Assembly (NCBI GenBank): GCA_932294295.1
Contig: OW028574.1
Location: forward strand, 9,992,215-10,056,214
DNA from: Alitta virens
Taxonomy: Eukaryota > Annelida > Polychaeta > Phyllodocida > Nereididae
Direction: 5' to 3'
DNA length: 64,000 nucleotides
Part shown: in pieces, positions 11,050 through 23,200 of the stretch
Layout: every line of letters starts with the position of its first letter
How positions within the stretch are numbered: position 1 is the first letter of the stretch
The notes under the pieces: model-generated
Databases searched by the model: none
Seen by the model: only the letters and a program-made list of their open reading frames with translations
What the model was told of the DNA's origin: nothing
Position numbers and translations under genes: made by a program

Positions 11050-12320
11050 ATAGATAGATAGATGTTGAAAGTGCAGCCCTCTTAGGCAAATTCTTGCCAC
11101 TATAGAGGGTGGATTGATGAGGTGAGAGGAGGAGTCCACCCATGTTACACATTTACCCCATGGGTGGGATCTTTTACTTGCCTCAGCATAGACACCAAGT
11201 ACAAGGGACCACAAATGTAACATCTCATCTGAACGACATGCAGCTGGGATGGATTTTGCTCATGAAGTGTGTCTAGGATTGAACCTAGGTCCTTCAGAAG
11301 AGCAGGCGAAAGTCTTAAGCCCCCATCTCACATACCGGTTTTGTCGTAGTGAACCCGTAGTATGGCGTAACGGTTACGCAACGAGCAACCCGCCGAAACC
11401 CGGCGATACCCGTCGAGTCACTCCTGGGACTCAGGGCCAAGTTTTAGAGCCGGCACACCCGTGGCAAACTTCCGGGAGTCCAAAAACCGTCATAAACCCG
11501 TACAACTCGGCGGATCACCCGTCGAAGTCGGCGGATCACCCGTCAAAGTAGGCGAGTTATCCATCCCTAATTTTAGTCGTAGTAAACCCGACGGCTTGTT
11601 GAGGGGTACTAGGGGTAAGTCAACGAGAAGTTGGAGTGACTCGACGGCTTCCATAAGTAACCCGTCGAGTTATATAGCATGAAAATGCCCTAAAGTTTGA
11701 TTGGACAATCCCTATGACTTTATAAACTTTAAATTTTGAAAAACGCTCTTTCATTTAAATATTTATTATTCTCCTGTTTCCGGATCAGCTTAATGTTTAT
11801 AATATTTTTTCGTTCAGACCTGCTGTATTTTTCTTTTTTCAGAAGTGTCGTAGTTTTTCTTGTTCAGAAGTGCCGTATGCTACGTTTTGTACGGGTAAGC
11901 CGACGGCTAGTAGTTTCAACTCGCCGACTTTCCCGTCATTATATTTTAAAATTAGACCAGGTACACGTCGAGTTACTCATAGAAGCCGTCGAGTTACTCG
12001 TAGAAGCCGTCGAGTTACTTGTAGAAGCCATAGAGTTACTCGTAGAACCCATCGAGTCACCCCTGGAAGCCGTCAAGTCTCTCCTGGAATTCATCCACTA
12101 ATTGGCTGTAATCCGTCAGGTCACCCGTAGAACCCGTTGAGTCACCTGTAGAACCCGTTGAGTCATCCGTAGAACCCTTTTTGCCACCAGAATCTGTCGC
12201 CAACCCGGCGAAAAATGCTGTTACATAACCGTTTTGTCATACTACGGCTTCACTATGGCAAAACCAGCTATGTGAGATGGGGGCTTTACCACTGGATCAC
12301 CCAGCTTCCTTGATATATGT
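11050..12320 (-). mobile_element. tRNA-derived SINE with GATA tail, split by an inserted inverted-repeat element
   Basis: Read on minus, the 5' end (about 12315-12289, continuing at 11314) is tRNA-like, with an A-box-like TGATCCAGTGG + TTAAGACT. The B box GGTTCAATCC is at 11285-11276. A body of about 200 bp follows and ends in a GATA run at 11064-11053. The head is interrupted at 11318-12285 by an unrelated element. Other partial copies lie at 9835-9905 and 46965-47060. Such SINEs are transcribed by Pol III from the internal A/B boxes; here the insertion separates the two boxes by about 1 kb, so this copy should be silent. Confidence 0.75.
11318..12285. mobile_element. Non-autonomous inverted-repeat DNA element (MITE-like), 968 bp
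   Basis: The ends form an imperfect inverted repeat of about 65 bp: AGCCCCCATCTCACATA at 11318 and its complement ending at 12285. Both include a CCGGTTTTG/CCAGTTTTG-like stretch and a GTAGTGAACCCGTAGTAT-like stretch. TTA lies directly outside each end (11315-11317 and 12286-12288), a 3-bp target duplication as in PIF/Harbinger elements. The interior is GC-rich compared with its surroundings and built of imperfect repeats of cccgtcgagtcac/tcgtagaagc. It has no credible ORF. It is inserted in the tRNA head of a SINE. Confidence 0.8.
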
Positions 12321-12329
12321 GAACAATCA

Positions 12330-13730
12330 TGTTATTCAAGTGACATCATAAGAGAAGCTGAGAGCTTGTCTACAAGGAAAAAATTTAATTTGTCTTTTTC
12401 TTATAAAATTCCCGAATTGGTGTATCATCTTGCCTATGCTTGTCCTAAGATGGAACTAACTAAATACTCTTGTTGTTTCAGATATCAAACCTAACTTTTT
12501 AACATAATAGCACATACACCAATGCCATGCTAACAATTAGACTAACTAAGTAGGCTTTAAATAAATTTACATTTAAAAGAAGTTCAGTGGTTCATCTAGC
12601 CCTGGTCTCCCCTACTAGCCTAATGCACATAAAAATGCACAGGTCCAACTCTCAGTTTCAGACAATAACATAATATTTCTGAGATTGCTTTATTTTCTTG
12701 GAAGACCCATTTTTTCTGGACGATTTCTCATATTGGTGTAATTAAAATCATTTTACATTCATATTCTAAGTTCTGTACTACGAAAAAAAAAAAAAAGAAT
12801 ACAGTGATTTCTTCACGTGGTTAGTTTTCACAACAGCTGTCTTTATTTTCTATGTAAAACTACAAAATTTTTGCCTAAATCTGAAACAGATGTAGAGCAA
12901 CATTACTGCGCAAATTCAACAACCTCCTTGTTTCTTACGTAGGTGTGAAATCTGAGATATATGAGTTAATAAAACTTAACAACAAAAGAAAAGCCATCTG
13001 TTGATGATATATCATCAATATCAACACAGGATGGCAAGAAAGACTTAACAGCCATGCGTTTAGCTTGTTATACAAATGCTTAATATATGTGAAATCAAAT
13101 ATCATTGTCATAAATTCAATTTATAGTGAGTAGTGTCCTGCAAAGGATTGAAAATTCAAAGTTACTATCATAAATTCAATCATTGCAAATTTACAAACAA
13201 GCAAGAAAGTGGTACATAAATGTATCTTTGGTATCACACACGATCATTTACTTATTAAGGGTTTCTTCAGGACTCTTATGTGCTTTGAAATGATGAATCA
13301 CAGTGTAGTCTATTGGACAGCCCAACATGCGCCATAGTGAACCCGGAAATTTCATGTCCAAGGCATGAATTTCACAGTACCGGGGCCAGGAAGGGTAATT
13401 TTGAATTTTACAATTGTGGTCTGGTAATTAAGAAAAAGAAATACGCACAGAAATTCATTTTGTTTTAAGTTTTTCAATCTGTAAATTTTCTGCTTGACAC
13501 CATATACTATGGTCTCATTTTCCTGAAACACCTGTTCCATTTTCGTCTGCTTTGCCGAAAATTTTGAGGCAAGTTACATGATTGGATCTATATACTTATC
13601 ATTAGGTCAATTATGCAAAAATATTATAAATTTTAAATATATTGTGGTTATTATTTTAATGAACTAATTTTATCATACCTAAATAGGAAATTTGCGTATT
13701 TGATCATGTAAACAATGCATTATGCTACAT
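12330..13730. other. Intergenic, no feature recognised
   Basis: AT-rich non-coding sequence. A short repeated word (cataaattcaat) occurs near 13110 and 13170. No gene or RNA was recognised. Confidence 0.4.
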
Positions 13731-13733
13731 CAT

Positions 13734-13894
13734 GTGATTCCGTTACATAAACTTTTTTGTTTGATCTTTTCAAAATTATTAAGTGGGCCTATGGAATATG
13801 TCAGATTAAGTAATCAAATACAAATGTGCAACTAAGTCTGTGAAAAAGCACTAATATGATGTAACGGAATCACTACATTTTGTGATTCCATTAC
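13734..13894. repeat. GTGATTCCGTTAC motif cluster, left side
   Basis: The 13-mer occurs at 13734-13746 (plus), 13861-13873 (reverse complement) and 13882-13894 (plus, one mismatch). Two more plus copies lie at the right side, 16412-16424 and 16605-16617 (last base differs). Copies bracket the decayed transposon-like gene, as subterminal transposase-binding repeats do. Confidence 0.6.
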
Positions 13895-16617
13895 ATGCAA
13901 TGTATTGGTCACTATTAATTATTATTCTTGTTTGTGTTTCATATGTAAAGTAATATAGAATCATTTATGCTCTCCAGATTACTAATATTAGATTTTTACA
14001 TTTTGATAAAACAGGTTGAGAATGTCAAAAGTCATGAGTATTGCAGAAAGAATGTTAGCTTACCAAGCTCGCATTCGAAGCAATCCAGACTTGCACAATC
14101 TATACAAAGAACAAAATGGACATAGATGAGGCAAAGAAAATACTCGCAGGTGGCATCAAAGTAAAATCCGAGATGATCAACATGAACATCATGCATCTGG
14201 ACATGGGTACTCATCCAGAAATTCACTAAGAAAAGCTGTTGCTAGGTACTATTTCCAAACAATTTCCCTGGTTTGATCAAGTCAGTTGCTTGCCTTATAA
14301 TATATGATATTGTTTATGCATGGGCATATTTTCTAATTTCAGAGCTAAGCATGCACTTCCAAATAGTCCTTGTAAACAGAATGCAGTTATCAAGAGCTTA
14401 ATGGAGAAATCAACTTGTCATGAGCCTGATGTCTAGCAAGTCGACAACACGTCCATATGCTCTGTGAGAAGAGACCAAAACTGCTGTAGTAGTTTTCTAC
14501 AATAGCAGTGACATATCTAGAATAGCTTCTGGGAAAGCTGATGTTTTGTCTATTCATGGAGAAGAAGGGAAGATAGTAAGTCCAGAAGCAGCACAAGGTT
14601 ATGTCCATCAAAGAGGCCTACTATGTTTTTAAAGAGCACCATCCCAATGCCAAAATATGTTTGTCCAAATTTGCAGAACTAAGGCCAAAACATGTACTAT
14701 TTGTTTCGGATACACACCATCTGTGGATGTTGGTACCACAGCAATGTCATTCTTCTGCTTGAGACATTGCACAGGAAAGGCCAAGACATCTTCCCTTTTT
14801 ATTCCAGAAAGGAATTTCTGCCAAAGTTAGTTTGTGACATCAATCAGGAGGTTTGTATGATTGGAGATTGTAAGGCTTGTATGAAAATCTCAAATCCTTC
14901 GAGGAAAATTTCCTGGGAAAAGTGGCAGCAGAACAGCTCAGTGATGTCATCACTTGGTATCAGTGGGGAGAGGACAGTAGTGGTTTCTGGTGAAGGTGAA
15001 ACATGATGGGCCCCTGGAAATGACAAATTGATAAGCTAAAAGGTCAGCTGCCAAGATTTCCATGGCACTGTTTTATCAAAGCCAGTCAGTGCCAGAGTTA
15101 TGATGAACAAAAGGCTGCCGCTGTGAGTAAAGATGCCACTCCTGCTCTGCTACAAATGGATTTCTCCAAAAACTTCAGTGTCTTGTTTCAAGATAAAATT
15201 GCATCACATTGGCGAAGAAGACAAATCAATATCTGTACTGTCATGTGGTACCACCGAGGTAAAATACACCCTAAAATGATTGCTTATGACAACCTTGAGC
15301 ATGAAAAAAAGCTGTTCTAGCTTATATATACGATACTTGAAAGAAATTTCATCCTACAGTGGCAAAAGTGTACTGATGGTCCTAGCTCGCAGTATAAGAA
15401 CCGCTTCATCATGTCAAGTTTGCTCATTCTTGCAAGAAGCACCCTACCAATTACCTAGCATTATTTTTCTACCGGTCATGGGAAATCACCAAATGATGCC
15501 TTGGGAAGCACAATTAAACGTATTGTGCAATCTCGTCTAATGTTAAGGAGGGCAACCGTAACTAATGCAGGTACATTCTGCCAAGTTGCCTGAGAAATAG
15601 CAAGTAATATAGGGTTGGCATACATGTCATCTGATGACATAGAAAAGGTGTCTCAAGATCTGAAAATATCAAATATCTGGGGAAAAGTCTAACCTTTTCA
15701 AGGCAAAATAAATACACATTGTGTTAAAATCCTTGATGAGCCATCAAAAATTAAGTTGATATTTTATTCTTCAGCGGATATGGCGAAGATTTTGACCTGC
15801 CTGAGCTGCCCCCTTTTGATATGAATGAGCCAAATATGGTACCACAACCAGAGCCAGGTCCAAGTACTGCTGATGATGATGTAGCTACTGTACAAGTTAA
15901 AGAGGTTCAAACAGGCACAGAAAATGCAGTAGGCTCGCACAGTACTTATGATGCAAATGGTATTCCAGCAGTTGGTGATTTTTCTGGAACCAAGCTAGGT
16001 ATGGCTGAACCTGAGCCTGGGCCAAGTACTATTTCTAACAAACCAACCAGAAAGACTGTGCATCACAAGAGGAAAGCCAAAAAGCAGACAACGGTCAAGT
16101 AAATTAGTGAGAAATAGGTATGTTTGAATGCAATGCCACGTATGGTGACCGCAGTGACCCGAAACTCAAAGAAGACTGGCTCACCTGCACAAAATGCCGG
16201 ATTGTGTTCCATGAAAGTTGCGCTGAGACATCCACCAGTCATGCGTGAAAAACTTTGATATTGAACATTTCTTTTTTATTGTTTGCACACAATTCTCAAA
16301 ATATGTCTTTTTTTGTATGTTATACCTTCATTGTTAAACCCTGTAACGAGTCATAGGTCTAATAAAATAGATTTGTTTGGAATATTCGTAAGTCTTTAAT
16401 ATTTCTCAAGTGTGATTCCGTTACAAAACCTTATCATCACAATAGCATATCATCTTCAAAAAAAACCTGGAGTAATATTTTTTAGTACATTGTATTATCT
16501 GAGAGGAGACCTGTGTGGTGCTGTTGCATCATCTTTAAGCTCTGGAGAATAATCCTGGAGGACAAATAAATATTGCCTCTTATTATTAAGCCTCTTTCTT
16601 GTCTGTGATTCCGTTAA
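13734..16617 (+). mobile_element. Decayed DNA-transposon-like gene with PHD-like tail, flanked by a repeated 13-bp motif
   Basis: A broken protein gene runs on the plus strand from about 14023 to 16260 in several frames. In order it has a basic start (IAERMLAYQARIRSNPDL), a RAKHALP-type block near 14345, and a PNAKICLSKFAELRPKHVL-like block at about 14645-14700. A KLVCDINQEVCMIGDCKAC stretch follows at about 14823-14885. Then come MDFSKN (about 15158), TDGPSSQYKNRF (about 15371) and, in another frame, a GH-like GKSPNDA block. Next is a Pro/Glu linker (15780-16102) and a C-x2-C...H-x2-C PHD-like cluster (16140-16250). Spaced acidic residues suggest an RNase H-like transposase core, by inference. 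I cannot assign a named superfamily. Confidence 0.55.
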
Positions 16618-16793
16618 AAACCAGGAATGTGCTCATAGCTGACAGATCATGCATGATCCGCAATAACAACTTTCCAGTGAACTGCAACATCTTAAATAAT
16701 CTTTGAACTTAGCTAATTCATCTACTTCTTATAATTCAACAGGTAAAGAATTCCAAATCATAGCACCTTGATACATAATAGACCTGAAACCAT

Positions 16794-17036
<243 letters not shown>

Positions 17037-17429
17037 TTTGTTGACCGTTGTCTGCTTTTTAGCTAACATTGTGGGGATAATGGGAACACAAGACCGAACA
17101 TATTAAACCAAAATGTCCACATCAGCTAAAAAAGTTTCTACCTTTTATCCTCATAAGAATATTGAAGAAAAATGTTGCACTGAGAAATTGCTAACCTTTA
17201 CATAAGGTCATAGTGTCATGAATTGTTTGCATGGTGGTGAATGGTTTCAATGAAATAGCCTCAAGTTCGAAAGCTGACGAAAATTTCAACTTGAGTGTGC
17301 CCCATTTAATTACTTCTTGCTACTTCATTGTTTCTCCTTAATTGGTCATTATGCATTCTTGATATTACGAGGTTATAAATAATAACATACATTTTTTATT
17401 AATGTTTTGCAAAACTTGTGAGGTCCATA

Positions 17430-17790
17430 CTCATGTCATATATATTGGAAAACAGTTGGATCCTCTACAGTTTGCCTATGTCAATAAACAATCAACAAAT
17501 GATGCCATTATGTACCTGATTCACAGGATCAATGAACATCTTGACAGCATGCAGAGGAAGCCTTCGAATACCACCAGAGCTCTGCTAACAGACTAGAGCT
17601 CTGCCTTCAACACTATGCAGTCACAGTTATAATAAGTAAATTAAACAATATGAAAGTTCTCAGCTACATACAACACTGGATTTTTGATTTTTTTTACCAA
17701 TAGACAACTGTATGTTTCCACAAGCCTAGAAATATCAAGCATCTTGACTTCAAATACTGAAGTATTGCAGGTCATGGCCCACCTAAGGAT
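17430..17790 (+). mobile_element. LINE reverse-transcriptase fragment (Rex1/CR1-like)
   Basis: A KQLDPLQFAYVNKQSTNDAI stretch, then RALLTD, a stop, and SSAFNTM correspond to RT domains around the first catalytic Asp. A degenerate FLTNRQLYVSTS-like block follows near 17690 in another frame. Only a few hundred bases remain and no YADD is present. Confidence 0.6.
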
Positions 17791-17976
17791 GACTCTGGTG
17801 ATGGCACTGAGGCAGATGTGTTGGAGGCTGCCCAAGGTGCTAGACCAAAGAGGGGTATAGGTTGATCCCCTCAGAAGAACAAAGAGGACGAACTCACTAA
17901 AGAACTGTCCAAAGAACTTCAACAAATGAGGAAGGACTTAAATGAAATGTGAAAATGACAGACATTCGACTAGAGG

Positions 17977-20180
17977 GGGGGGGGGGGGGGGGGTTGATAA
18001 TACATAGAAAACAAATTTTGTCTTTAGAAACAGCAAAACAAACAAGATATGTTTGAAATAAAATTAAACAGGGGTTTATTCTTCTGTTACCGTTACATGA
18101 AAAACCAACAGCTGTAGGCTGAGAGTTTGAAAACTGTTAATATGTGGTATAACATATAAACCCCTAGGAAAAAACATAGGAAAAAAAATACAAAATATGT
18201 AATGTGACATAATACGTAATGTGACATAGTAATTATAAACATTGTGGCAACATCTAAATAGCCATATATCAATAGCCAGGTAACATGTCACATGACTCAA
18301 AGAGAATATATAAGTATTTATTTAATTTGGATGGAGTAAGGGGTGGTGGTGGGATTTCGTATAATATTATATATTTAATTGACGAACCTGTGATGTTGAC
18401 TGTACTAAAAGGTTGAGAATTCAATATGGCGAAATGGTCATGTGACCAGAGGTGTTGTGCTTGGGTGTTTGAGTCATGTGACCAGGGTGACAAAGTTTGC
18501 TGTTTCCTGACAAATTTTTTTTTATTTCATAAAAATTTGGTTATTTCAGAATTTCAAATGGAAACCACCCAGGTTCTGTTAAGGCTGATAAAAAATTTCC
18601 AAAAGGTATAACACATGTCTGTACCTTTATTTTTGTTCCCTCCCAAGACCGATTGCAAGTTAAGTCAATTTGAAAGAATTTTTAGCATTTGCGCAAAGTC
18701 GCGGTTGGTCATATTTCCTTTATAATGGAATGTAGGAACTTGGTATGCACATGACTGTATTAAGTGAAAAATAAGCATCAAGTTGAATACCAACATTGGT
18801 TTATCTCATCATAAGAATATCATGTTCGCATCATAAATTAGAATTAATAGCATAAAAACATAACTATTAGTAATAGTTATGTTTTTATTCTATTATTTCT
18901 ATATGTATTATTATGAACACTGTTTCTTTAGTTTGATCTCCTAAGTTATTTGACAGAAGCCAGATAAAACAAACGTCTTCCAGAAATGACATACAGGTTG
19001 TCAGTCAGACTTTTTGGAAATTTGCCTGACACCTGGTGTGTAAACGAGGAACTATGATGTCTTGACATAAAAGATATGTGCCTGATGTGTTAGAAACTCC
19101 ATGTGTGATAGAGCAAACTAACTGTAGATTTACCAAATTGTGTTATAGGGAAGCATTTTATTAAAAGTGTGCATGCCTACATCAAGGTCAATTTTATGAA
19201 GGAATTTTAGATTGAAGTAAGATTTGGCGTGTTATTTGGATCCATTTGGAATGAACAAATGATGAAGGTGTAACCTGTTGAAGATGGCTTTTCTTGCAGA
19301 TACAACTGACTGTGATAGTGATTTTGAGTGTGATATCAGAGCTGTGTGAGACAACCCGTAACCTTGTCATAATTCCATGTTTCACCATATTATGAGGTCT
19401 GTGACATTTTTTACATACTTTAACTTGTTTTGTTTTTATCCTTATATGTGTATTATATATGTTTGAATAAAATATTACATACATGTGATTGAATAAAATA
19501 TATAATCTGAATATTGAGGAACACTACTGCCCAGTGGGAAAAACTGCATGACAATATTAAAGTATCTTACAAAGTGAATTACTTGTTTTCTTCACCCTAT
19601 CAGTAATAGTTATATCCCGAATAGGAGGGAGTTAACCTGTTGAAGATGGCTTAAGATGAGTTAACTAAACCTTTTTGTTGGTTATGTACCGACGCCAAAG
19701 GCGGAGGGATACAATCAACAAATATTTTAGTTAACTCCAGACTATGAGAGATATAACTAACATATACTCCACTAGACATATTCACTAATTTGATTGATTG
19801 TTTAATTTGTTTAACAGCTGTTATCAAGCAATTAAAGTTCAATATGCAATAAGGAGTTAACTAACATTTTCCTTGATTATTTCTCAATCAGAACAATAGG
19901 AAAACTATATCTAGAGGTGGAGGATAACAATAGAAAAACACATCATAACACTCTTTTTGGCAGATACAAGAGAACAAAGATCAAATGCTGGGACTGTTTA
20001 TTGGGTTTAAGGTTTTTTCTCCATACAGATATGATATGAATGTGTAAGTATTGACATTTTACTTTGCCTTGCATTAGAAAGCAGGAAATGTTATTTCAAT
20101 CAAGACAATAAAGTTCGGGTAATTTCAGTCATGCAAGCATTTTTTGCTCGCACTCATAAATCCATTGCAGTTGGTCTGTC
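17977..20180. other. Intergenic: poly-G run, perfect palindrome, no gene
   Basis: A G-run of about 18 lies at 17977-17994. A near-perfect palindrome is centred at 18870 (18-bp arms 18852-18869 and 18871-18888 around one base, extendable with one mismatch). The phrase taacctgttgaagatggctt occurs twice (about 19272 and 19634). On minus, an AATAAA at 20002-19997 could serve the gene ending at 20184. Confidence 0.5.
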
Positions 20181-20183
20181 AGT

Positions 20184-20299
20184 TTAGGCATGTCCTTGTG
20201 AATTTCCTTGTGAATTTCCTTGTGAATTTCCCTGTGAATTTCTATTTGAATGGCCTTGTGAATTTCCTTGTGAATATCCTTCATCACTGTCTTCAGCCT
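20184..20299 (-). CDS. Terminal exon: NSQG-repeat tail
   Basis: From a TTACAG acceptor the phase carried from the CTCK exon gives EAEDSDEGYSQG followed by several NSQG-type units and HA-stop (TAA at 20186-20184). At DNA level it is a 12-bp repeat (aaattcacaagg). Another frame of the same repeat gives EIHK units and is open longer (stop TGA near 20131), so the frame choice rests on splice phase. If the CTCK exon is not spliced, a stop follows at 20827-20825 instead. Confidence 0.55.
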
Positions 20300-23200
20300 C
20301 TGTAATTAAAGCAAGACAATAGAGTCATGTTGCAGTCCCTAAATTTTAACTTAGATCAAACATATCACCATTCACAAACAGGCCTAATATATTCTCGGTC
20401 CTTGACATGACATTCTGACTTCATATTTAGCATGCTTGTAAATTGATCACATAGTACAATTCTAATGTGCATCCAATACTTATGTGGACATGAATTGTGA
20501 GACTTGTGATGTCCGTTATACACTGTAGAGGTAGAGGGAGCCTGTGCTTCATGGCATCATAATTGTAAATAACTTATAGTGTACTAATTAAATGTTTTAC
20601 ACTTTAGATCATAGTGCCTAAAAAATGTAATCTACTGCATATCCAGTGTTTTCTGGGACATCAATGGATGCAATTCTTAATTTTAAAATCAATTGCAACA
20701 ACTCACACTTTGCAAAATGAGGGGTCATATGTTTTGTTACCTTTAAAATTTTATCTACCCACAGTCTGCATATGGGATGGTCCCCTCATCTCCATCAAAA
20801 TGTTAAAATACAACTTGGAGTAATTCAAGAAGAGAAGATATACTGACCACACTTGGATTCCTCACAGCGGCAGTCTGTGTAGCTGATCACCTGGGCGGTC
20901 ACTGATCGGCCAGAGCAGTTGAAGTTCACATCAATGAGTTGTATTCCGGTTCCTCTGCAGCAAGAGCATGATGTTTGTCTGGGATATACAATATTTCCCA
21001 TTTTGATAGCTCCATACTAAAATGAAATATATTCTTAATATTTATGACTGATAAATATGCGAAAGATAAAATAGGCAACATAAGAGATCCTTTAAAAGAA
21101 GCTTTTTGAACTGAGGTCATTGAAAAGAGGGTTAAAACTTCAATAAGGTGAGAAAAATAGCATAACATTTCAGAGCCAGAAAGAGTTCCATTACAGACAT
21201 TGTTCTGCACAGGAGCAACACTTCGGCACTGACAGAATCTATCATGTAAGTGATATATTCTGTGACAGAACGTTTGGAACATGCTTCAACAAAGTCTGCA
21301 AAATATAATTCAATACCTTTACTGAATGTTATTCTAATGAAAACCCACACCCCAGAAACTTCCAAGTGCATTCACATTCATGGGTAATTTATTAATGCTC
21401 TGATAATTAATCTTGATGATGTCATTTAACCAATTAGTAAGACTTTTATCTTTACAGCTTAAAAGCACTTGAGCTATCTATGGATAAACAAACAATTACT
21501 AATTACCTTCTTCACAAGCACAGCAGTTGTCATCACTTTAAACTTGATGGAATCCTTGTGGGCATTGACACTCAGCACGAAAGTTCTTGCTGACAATCTT
21601 TCCATGGACACATTCATTGTAGATGCAGCAGTCACTTTCATCATACCAGGAGGATGGTGTGATCGAGAAATATTACAAGATTTATGAGTTTATCATACAT
21701 AGATTGCTTATAACAACTACAACAATCACTATTTAGCAAGTACTACTCACAGATCCGTTGGAGAATCTGCACTTGAAGCACTCTTCGACCTGAACACATT
21801 CTCCATTCAACCTGTGGAAGCCAGGAGCACAGGCGCAACAGTCTTGGACTATTCTTGTAGGACAGTCATTGACATCAGTGCTGAAGCACTCACAAGTAGG
21901 TTCACAGTATGGTTCAGTGTAATATTTCTCGTTTGGACCACATGCTGCGTAAGGAGGAAATAAAAGATTAACATTGTGGAAACATTGGGTATCACAATGA
22001 CTGATATTACTTCACATGCTGCAGTGATATCATAACTAATAACAGCCTGATGATGGCTTGGCTATTTATGGTTATCAATGGAAGGCCACATACCTAGTTC
22101 ACATGGCTGTGTGTTGCAGCATTCAATCTCATAATCATCACCAGAACACGCTGCTCCACCACACTTGGGTTCAGGGTCATCACAAGATCTTGTTCTGGAT
22201 CTGTGACCTCCATCACAAGTCTGGTCACATTCACTCCATTGACCCCAGGCTGACCATCCACCATCCACTGTATTAACAAAATACAATATTATATAAGTTA
22301 TGAAACAGAGACCAGGTGCTGTATTTATGCTGTTTGCGCACTGAAAACAAACTGTGTGTGCATTGCTTTGTAATCATTTTCATAACAAGCCAATGAACTT
22401 GAAATGAACTACAAGTTGAAATGATATTGCACTTTACCTGGATTCCTTGGAATGCAATTGACATTGTTGTGCGACCAGCAAACGCTGAAAGCAAATACAA
22501 ACACTTAATAATAATAATTCACTGAAACCTTGGTCCATTGAAGGCAAGGGTACTCCATCATAAATACCGCAGGTTCTTACCAAGTCTCACATTCTGTTTC
22601 ATTGATAGTCGTGTATTGTGGATAAGACACACTCCTGCCATCTACAATTAGGGAGCATGTTGGGCAACAATTTCTGTTGCAAGGTCTGGTCTCCACAAAT
22701 GGTCCGGCACATTCTCTACCATTACCTGATTGAGGAGTTTTCCCATTATTTCATTGACAAAATTGATAACATCATGCTTGATATTGAGAGAACTATTGAA
22801 AATGAGCAGATTAATGACATACATGAGTATGAAACTAAAAATGTTATGTCTGACAAACTCTGTGATTTCAGACCACTCTCAAATGATGAAGTGCTGAAAT
22901 TGATTACTAAATCAAAGACTAAGTCTTCCATCTTGGATCCAATCCCAACATCCTTGTTGAAACAATGCACTGATGTGTTAATAAATCCCATTTCAGATAT
23001 TGTAAACTGCTCATTGAGGGATGGAGAGTTTCCTGACTGCTGGAAATGCCCTGTTGTCACTCCACTCCTGAAGAAACCTGGGCTGGAACCGATACTTGTA
23101 ACTCAACGTATAAGATGAGACATAGCACAGAGACCTTACTTGTTAAAATACACTCCGATATTATGAACAACATGGATCAGCAAAAAGTTACGTTGCTGAT

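Noticed and set aside
11249..12130. Three ORFs of 73-121 codons with Val-Glu-Leu-Leu or Arg-Arg-Val-Thr repeats
   Set aside because: They lie inside the inverted-repeat element and reflect its sub-repeats; no start context or domain.
11315..12288. piggyBac-type TTAA target site for the inverted-repeat element
   Set aside because: The left flank reads TTAA but the right reads TTTA; TTA on both sides is the only exact duplication, although the SINE consensus would fit TTAA, so this is not fully excluded.
11270..12320. A tRNA gene
   Set aside because: A and B boxes are present but interrupted by a 1-kb insertion, and no acceptor stem pairing follows; it is a SINE head.
22618..22735. N-terminal part of the plus-strand ORF at 22618
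   Set aside because: It is antisense to the TSP1/VWC exon; the LINE protein begins only at about 22735.
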